From assembly GCA_019916065.1 (NCBI GenBank), contig CM034237.1:24858340-24922339 (forward strand): 64,000 bases of DNA. Direction: 5' to 3'. The stretch is from Vitellaria paradoxa. Taxonomy: Eukaryota > Streptophyta > Magnoliopsida > Ericales > Sapotaceae. The stretch's first letter is position 1. Each line of letters begins with the position of its first letter. The position numbers and the translations under genes were made by a program. The notes beneath the pieces are model-generated. The model worked only from the letters and a program-made list of their open reading frames with translations, was not told the DNA's origin and ran no database searches. Below, one piece after another: positions 24,901-33,800 of the stretch.

Positions 24901-27900
24901 GGAATTAACTAGTGCAAGGAAGGAAAGAAAATAGCAGGATACACTAGACGAGGCTCTAGGGAGTTAAAGAACCTTCAATGGTCAATTTCATATGATAAAA
25001 AAAGTCAGAACCAGAGTTATGGAGGAAGAAAATCTACTGAACCACTACCTATTTGTTTTAAATGAAGCCAAAAATTCTAAGTTGGAATGTGAGAGGCTGC
25101 TGTGGTCTACCAAAAAGGTTGTTAATCAAGAACTCTCTTAGAAGATGGAATCCTGATCTTGTCTATTTGCAGGAAACCAAGTTAGGTGAGATAGATGAGA
25201 ATGTAATTAGACCATTATGGGGTGATGCTTGGTATAAATGGAAAGCTCTTGATGCAATAGGGTCCTCTGGTGGAATTTTATTGATGTGGGATAGTAGGAG
25301 ACTAAATATGGTGGAGTATGAAGTTGGGATGTTCTCAGTTTCCTGTTTATTTCAGCATGTCGAGGAGGATATAACCTGGTCCTTCACTGGAGTCTATGGT
25401 CCAGTGGACTGCAATCTAAAGACAGATTTTCTGGAGGACATTGGAGCAGCTGTCTTTCGCTGGCAGTTTTTGTGGTGCATGGGTGGTGATTTTAATATGG
25501 TAAAGAGCATCGAAGATAAATGGAACTGCAGTAAAAGATTAAAGCAGATGCAAACCTTCTCAGATTTCATAAATGACTTAGAGTGTATTGATCTGCCCTT
25601 GAATGGCTGCAAATTCACCTGGAGCAATAGCCGAAGTAAGTCTAGGTACAATAGATTTTTAGTGTCTAATGATTGGGAGGACCTATTTCCCGAGGTATTT
25701 CAAAAATCTATGCCTCGTCTGTTATCCGATCATTACCCACTGCTGTTGGATGGGGGAGGATTAAGAAGTGGGCCGAAACCCTTTAGATTCGAGAACATGT
25801 GGCTACAATTAGAGGGTTTCACTAATATGATTGCTTCTTGGTGGCAGGGATACCTCTTTAATGGAAGTGCTAGTTACGTATTGTCTCAAAGACTCAGGTG
25901 TTTAAAAAATGATCTAAAAAGGTGGAATTTAGAGGAATTTGGGAGAATTGAGAATAAAAAGAAACAGCTCAAGAAGGACATCCAGCACTTAGACTTGATC
26001 GATGACTTGAGAAGGCTCACTGATCAGGAGAATTCCAGTAGAAAGGCCAAGATACAGGAGCTGAATAAGTTGATCAAAATGGAAGAAACTAGCTAGAGGC
26101 AAAAATCAAGAATTAAATGGCTGAAAGAAGGTGACAGAAATACAAAGTTTTTTCACAAAATTGCTTCAGCTAATAAGAGGAAAAACTGGATTGACAAACT
26201 CAGAGTTAATGGTTCTATCACACACGATCAAGAGCACATTAAACAGAGTATACTAAATTTTTACAAGCATCTGTTCATGGAACAGGCTGTTTGGAGACGC
26301 ATTGTTGATGAGTTAAACTTTTCTCAAATCAGTCCTTTAAAAGCTGAGAGTTTAGAACAACCTTTCACTGAAGCTGAAATCTATGAGGCTCTTAAAGATC
26401 TCAACGGGGATAGAGCTCCTAGTCTAGCTGGATGGACCCTAGCCTTCTTTCAAAAATGTTGGAATGTTCTCAAGAAGGATTTACTGCTGGTTTTCACAGA
26501 TTTCCACAGTAGCTGCAGATTTGTTACAAGCCTAAACTCTACTTTCATAGCTCTAGTTCCCAAGAAGAATGGTGCTGTTGATGTTAAAGATTTTAGACCC
26601 ATTAGCTTGGTTAGGGTTGTTTATAAGTTGATTGCCAAAGTTCTTGCTGTCAGGATGAGAAAAGTGTTAGCCTCTATCATCTCTGTTTCTCATAATGCTT
26701 TCGTGGGCAGTAGACAAATTCTAGATGCTGTTTTGGTTGCAAATTAAGTTATTGATACTAAGGTTAAAAGAAAGGAAGCTGGCCTTGTTTGCAAGTTAGA
26801 TATTGAGAAAGCTTTTGATCATGTTAACTAGAATTGTTTGATTTATTTGATGAGAAGAATGGGCTTTGGTAATAGGTGGTGTAAATGGATTCACTGGTGT
26901 ATATCAACTGCTCGGTTCTCAATTTTGATTAATAGCTCTCCAGAAGGTTTCTTTACATCGTCAAGAGGATTAAGGCAAGGAGATCCTCTCTCCCCTTTTC
27001 TTTTCATAATCATCATGGAAGTTCTTAGTCGAATGCTGCAGAATGTGGAAGCTGCTGGTCTGATTGAGGGTTTCTCGGTCAAGAATAGAGTAAGGGATTC
27101 AATTAGCATCTCACACCTTTTTGCCGATGACTCAATTGTATTTTGTGGAGCTGACATGATGCAATTGGGACATTTACGCTGCACTCTTTTGGGATTTGAG
27201 GCTGTCACTAGTTTGAAGGTGAACTTGGGTAAGTCTGAGGTCATTCCAGTTAGAGAAGTTACTTCTCTAAGAGAGCTGGCAGATATTTTGGGATGCAAAT
27301 CAGGTTCCTTTCCTACTACCTATTTAGGTTTGCCTCTGGGAGCTCAATCTAAGTCAAAAAAGGTTTGGGAGCCTGTCCTGGAAAGATGCAGGAATAGGTT
27401 AGCTATTTGGAAGATGAGATATCTCTCCAAAGGAGCTAGAGTAACATTGATTAAAAGTGTGCTCTCAGTCTACCTACATATTATCTCTCTCTCTTTAATG
27501 CCCCTCTTTCAGTCATCAAAGAAATGGAAGTTTCTTTGGGGCAAAGAAGAAGGGGTCTTCAAACATTGTCTGGTAAAACGGAAGGTAGTATGCACCCCAA
27601 TTGTTTCTGGAGGTCTCAACATTAGGCAGCTGTTGTTGCATAATGAGGCTCTACTTGGCAAATGGTTCCGGAGATTTTCCCAGGATAAAACCAATCTTTG
27701 GAAGAAAGTTATAGTGACTAAATATGGGGAAGAAATGGGAGGCTGGTGTTCTGCCGAGGGTCCTAACTCTATAGGTGCAAGTTTATGGCGAGGTATAAGG
27801 AAAAACTGGACGAAGTTTGCTAGCTGCATTTCCTGGAAGCTGGGCAGAGGCAATAGGATCTTGTTCTGGAAACATGATTGGCTAAATGTGGGTTGCTTGT

Positions 27901-30776
27901 CTGATCTCTTCCCTGAGATTTTTGCTCTTACTCTAAACAAGGATGCTTTTGTCAAAGATTATAGCATTGGAGTGGGTAGACATAACACTTGGTCTGTGTT
28001 GTTACGAGAGAATTGAATGATTAGGAATTGGAAGACTATTTGTCTCTGATGGAGCTGCTAAACAATGTTCATCCAGAAGACTCTATGGTCTGGAAAGAGT
28101 CTAGAGAGCAAACTTCCTCTATCAAGTCCTTTTATGTGTTCCTTCAAGGAGAGGCTAAGGACATTTTTCCTTGGCTAAAGCTTTGGAAAAATGCTGTTTC
28201 TACTAAAGTCCTCTTTTTCTCATGGTGTGCTGCCAGGGGGAAACTTCTAACTATGGATAATCTCAAGCGTCGAGGTTATCACAAAGTTAATCGTTGCACC
28301 TTCTATTTTAGTCAGGAGGAATCTATTGCTCATCTTTTCTTGCACTGCCAATGGACAGCTGAGCTGTGAGGGTTGATCCTTTCCTGTTTCAGAGTTCATC
28401 TATGCTTCCCAAAGGATATCCGTGATTTCCTTTTGGCTTGGTGGGGTCAACCTTTTGGAAAGCATAAAAAACCCATATGGAATTTGGCTCCATTCTGTAT
28501 GTTCTGGCTGATTTGGAAGGAGAGGAATCGAAGGATATTTGAAAATGAGAGTAGGCCTATCTTGAGAATCAAGAGTTACTTTCTTGCTTGTTTATATGGT
28601 TGGGCAAAGTATGGAAGGGAGATCGATTTATTTTCTTTCTTGACTTTTCTTGAACATTTAAGTTGATCTTAGGGTCGGAACTTATTGTATAATCTCTCCT
28701 CCTTAGGTTCTGTATTTGCATCTCTTCGATGCTTTGATAGCTTTTGAATAAAATTTACTTATCTTTTTCAAAAAAAAATGTTCTGCCCAGGATAGTCTCG
28801 AATCACTATCCCCTTTTATTGGATTGTGGAGGCATCAAAAGGGGCCTATCTCCGTTCAAGTTTGAGAACATGTGGTTACAGGTGGAGGACCTTGACATAG
28901 AGTGGCTGGCTAGTGGTCTAGCTATTAGTTTGGAGGCTCCACAAGCTATGCATTAGCTTCATGGTTGAAGAACCTCAAACAACATTTGTCTGTATGGAAT
29001 AAAGAGGCTTTTGGGAATCTGGAGACCAAGAAGTCCAGGTTAATGATGGAGATCTATAGTTTGAACCAAAAGGATGAGTTAGGCTCTCAGTTAGAGGAGG
29101 AGACCCCTTTGAGGGAGGCAAAAAAGTCAATGGGTAATCTAGCCAGAATGAAGGAGATAAATTGGAGATAGAACTCCAGAGTTTTGTCTTAAGAAAGCAA
29201 TAAAACACCAGATTTTTTCATAGGATGGCCAACATGCTCTAGAGAATGAACTACATTGAGAAAATCAAAATTGACAAGACCTAGTTATATCAGTAGAAGG
29301 AGGTTAGTCTAGGCATTGTCCAGTTCCATTCCAGCCTTTTTACCAGGCGTATGCTCTAAGGAAGGGCTCTTTCTACCAATAATTTGGTCAGAAGAAGGTT
29401 GATTCTGTTGAACTGGTGTTGCCTTTGTAAAAGATAGAAAAAGTCGACATACCACCTATTCATGCAACACACGTAGGCAAGCGAGCTATGGAATTTTCGT
29501 TGGCTAGCTTTGGAATGCAATGGGTGTTTGTAGGAGAAGGGGAAGGTAGTTAGCCAAGAATGTGGGGTGCGAGAATCCAAGAGAGTAAAAAGAAGTTGTG
29601 CAATATTACCCCGTTGTGTCTGACATGGCTTATCAAAGGGGAGAGAAATAAGAGATGATTTAAGGACATCGAGCATCCGCTTTCCCAAGTGAGGGTTAGT
29701 CCTTGAGTTTTTTGCATAGTTGGTTGTCAGGGAGTAAAATTTAAAAAGTCAAATCTTAACAATTTTTAACATTTCTTAGATTACATGGATACATGTGTAT
29801 AGAGTCAATTTTTGTCCCTCTTTTTTATCGAGGTTTCGTACTTGGGTGGCATTCCCTTAATGCTCTTTTTATACAATCTTTTCTTATTCATCCCCCCCCC
29901 CCAAAAAAAAAATTCTATGAAAGACAAATAACCATTCAAATCTATCTATCGTGAAAGCTAGTTATAAAAAGGGAGGGTGAAGAAATTCTTCAATCTAGTC
30001 AAAGAAAGCTCAATAGCTTGAAAAGGCCTTCAATTGCACTCTCTCCAAATCAACCACCCTATGCAAGATGGAAAAAACTCCCCCCCCCCCCAGGGGAGCC
30101 CCCTCGGGAGAGGGGGGCGCTCAAATATGGGCTGCAATCGTGGATTAATGGCAACGATATCATAAACATATACTCTTGAAACATTCCCGTCCCTAAAATG
30201 TAGGTAGAATAAAGAAAGTAGCAAAGTTACAATGTCTAAAAAACATGCTTTGTTTTAAAAGGAAAGGCCCAATTCATACCAAAACATAACAAAACCAAGC
30301 TCCACAACTCATTTTCCCATGCACAGTGAACAAGGAGATGGTCAATAGATTCATTTTCCTTCTTAGATAAACTACAATGGTTTACTAAAATCTTTCCCCT
30401 CCCCTTAAGATCATTGATGGTAAATATTACTCCCCTAAATCACACACCAAATGAAGAAAGTAACCTTTGGAGGAGCATCAAACTTTCATTTTTTCCAGGG
30501 CAAATGAAAGCATCACAGAAAGAGTGAGAAGGCGACCTAGCGCACAGTGATGTAAATGGGTCAAGTCGACCCATAGCCTGGCTTGGGGATCGACCCGACC
30601 CATTTGTCCGCACAATCCGACCCTGCCCCACCCCCCGCTACCTAAGTCAGGGCTTGGGTCACCCTATCTTGGCCCGCCCCAACCAACCCTGCCTTGGTCG
30701 TTTGTTGCCAGCTACTCTTTCTCCCCTTTTTTCATAAGGCAACTTGATGGCTACTGGCAGCAGGCTTTTTTTTCCC

Positions 30777-30807
<31 letters not shown>

Positions 30808-33800
30808 GCTACTAAATTATATAAAATAGATAAAATCACATATAAACGTAATGTGAATGCACTTTTAAATAATATATTTTTCATCTTTCCCAAATCTATC
30901 TTTTCGGATTTGGGTATATCTTGATTAAAATTGACAACTTTATATTTTTAAATAGGTAAAAATAATTCTTGCACCATCATATTGCTATTGACAATAGAGT
31001 AATAGTATTAATTTTTGATTGGATAAATAGAAATTTTAAATCAATGAATTTGAAATTGAATTATATTAAAATATAGGTGAGAAGGTTAATTTATGTAACA
31101 ACACATATAATTTTCAAATAATTTAATATCTATTTTTTCATATAATTTTTTATTTAGAATTCTATATTTGTAATTCAAATTTAATGTTAATTATGCAATT
31201 GTTTAATTGTTAATAAATGTTATTGATAAAGAACACTATATTTAAATGTGTTTTTATAAGTTCTACTTGTATTTATTTTATAAAAAAAATTAAAAATATT
31301 AAAAAATTATGTCAAGCCAGCTGAGGTGGATTTGGTTGATTGACCCAACCCGACCCGGAAAAGAGCCGGCTCAGCCAGGCAAGCCAACCTGCTAGCAGGT
31401 CGAGACCAGGTCAAGGATCGGGTAAGGCCCGAGCCAGCCTAATTACATATCTACCGGTGCATGAAATTTCCGCCCATACTTGGTATGTGGAGGGTTGTGT
31501 GTGCAGTGCAATCTTACCCACAGTAATTGGAAAAAACGTTTTGGAGTATTAAACCCACGGCCCCTAAGCCGCGCAGGAGCAACCTACCGTGCACCAAGGT
31601 TCCCGCTAATGAAGAGTCTGGAGAGTAGTAGTGGACACATTATATAAGGACTATACTTCAAAAATCTACATCCATAGTAAATTATTTTCCCCGTCCCAGG
31701 TCAAAATAGCATACAACATGTAAAGTAAATCAATTACACGGTTAAGCTCCCAAACACGCAAGCATCTATGCAAACTAATACTCCAACACAAATTACCCCC
31801 AATCAAAGACAAATAATCAGCCAGGCTTCATCGTTTTCCCTGCTAATTGAAATGTTCAAGAAAATATCTCGTAATATTATGTTATCAATCGGTTGGCTTC
31901 AAAATCTAACTCTCTTCCTTGCACATCAATCCGTATAAAACACCAGAAATTTTATACAGATGAAATTTTGTATGAAACATCAGAAGAAGAAGAAACTTAA
32001 GACGATGATGAGGTATCTTCATGATGAATAATGAAGCAATAGCTTTAAACCAAAGCACCATAGAAGAAAAATCATAGAATGTGAAGAGAAGTATATTAAG
32101 AGCAAGTAAATGTTGGGTACCAGGATAGGTATGCAGCGCTTCCATGGCTGCAGATTTACTTAAACCATCAGCTCCAAGCATGATTACATGACCACCTGTA
32201 AGCCCATCTTCCTTGTATAGGTTTGCATACTCTGCTGCTGACTTATCTGATTCAAAATTAGTTACCAGTGTTGAACCACCCTCCTTCAAATCTTGAAGGG
32301 TAGATCCTACAATTTGCTTAACTTTACCCTGAAAATAAATTTAAACAGGAAAATAAAAAATGAACTATTACAGGTATCTTGAAGAACATGAAAACTCAAA
32401 AGCAGCAATCAAGCAACATACATGTTTTCAAGGTCTGCATAAAAGTACTCAATTTTTGGTCCTGGAATAGGATAATAACGTGGAAGCAATGCAATGAACC
32501 TTATACATTAGATTATCCATATCAAAATTGAAGAGGTGAGAAGGAAAGCTGAGGCCATTGTTCCCCCTTGGCAACAAAGCTAAAGGGGTAAGCTTTACAT
32601 TGCATTGAGTGTATCCAAATATTTAAAAAAGAGCAGAGAGAGAGAGAGAGAGAGAGGCAAATATTTAAAAAGAGCAGGAAAGCACCGGTTCAGTATTCGG
32701 TATTTAAGCTAAAAGGACATATTCAGTATTTAAAAAGAGCATGGAAGGGACATGTTCAGTATTAGGCTAAAAGTTGACTTTGTGGCTGTTTGGAAGCAAC
32801 TTTTTACTAGCCTATTTAAGTAGCTTTTTAAATTTATTTTCTATTAAAAAGGGGTCAACAGTATATGCAAAAGTCAAAATATATAAATATATATATGTGA
32901 AGAAAGAAAAAAATCAAAATCATCAATCAAATCCTTGTGTACTAATAAACTCAAAGGTCCACTCCATGTAGACAATTCATGAAGACGCATGAAAGTGCGG
33001 TGGATCATTTGAAATAGCTGAAAGCACAACGACTTGGCACATAGTGTGAATTTGCAAGTTAGGCATTATGGAGATATAATAAGCATAAACGTCCCCTAGG
33101 GTTGTCTCAGCATGCACACTAATCAAAACAGTGATTGAAGACGCAAAAGAGTGTGGTGGATCATTTGCAATAGCTAGAAGCACAACTAATACGTGGCGTC
33201 TAGTGTGAATTTGTAAGTTAGTTGCTAGGGGGGAATCTGGGTTGGTGTGCAAGCTTAAGAAATCTCTATAGGGTCTAAAAAAGTCTCCCAGGGCAAAGTT
33301 TGACAGATTCAATACAATGGCTACAGAATTGATCTGACTCAGTGTGTGATGAATAACGCTGTCCACTATCATCACTCCACACATGGCAGGATATGGTTTC
33401 TAGTGTATGCAGATGACATTGTCATCACATTAGATAATATAAAATGTATCATTGATTTGAAGTTATTTCTTCAGAAGTAGTTCAGCACTAAAGACTTGGG
33501 ACCATTAAAGTGTTTCCTGGATATTGACTTAACCTGATCACAGAAGGGGATTGCTCTTTCGCAATGGAAGTATCGTCTAGAATTCTTGTTTGAAATAACT
33601 ATGTTGGACTCTAAACTCATATACACTCTAAAGGAAAAAATATGAAGCTAATTACAGATCAGGGTAACTTATTGGATACTTCTAATCAACACAGGAGATT
33701 GGTTAGGAAGCTAAACTACTTGATGGTGACAATACTAGATATTTCATTTCCCATGAATGTAATTAGTCAATTTCTGGAGTAACCCAGTAGTACTCAATGG

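Larger units (their letters stand above)
22841..28787 (+). mobile_element. Younger L1-type LINE inserted in an older LINE, HISN3 intron 3
   Basis: A 10-bp target-site duplication ATGTTCTGCC flanks the insertion (22841-22850 and 28778-28787), with a short A tail just before the right copy. From left to right: an array of direct and inverted copies of the host LINE segment (22851-23500), an ORF1-like region (23474-25065), ORF2 with endonuclease, reverse transcriptase and zinc-binding domain (25062-28666), and a 3' UTR ending GAATAAAATTTAC and poly(A). The few stops are mostly at Trp codons, so the copy is fairly young. It is antisense to HISN3. Confidence 0.85.

Noticed and set aside
26891..27955. 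Long minus-strand frames opposite LINE ORF2
   Set aside because: Shadow frames of the reverse transcriptase, which has clear catalytic motifs on the plus strand.
32977..33384. A 135-codon minus-strand frame (and its mirror at 46328-46660)
   Set aside because: Both are the two arms of the inverted repeat read opposite to the copia RT. No recognised motif, and only partial conservation of the frame.
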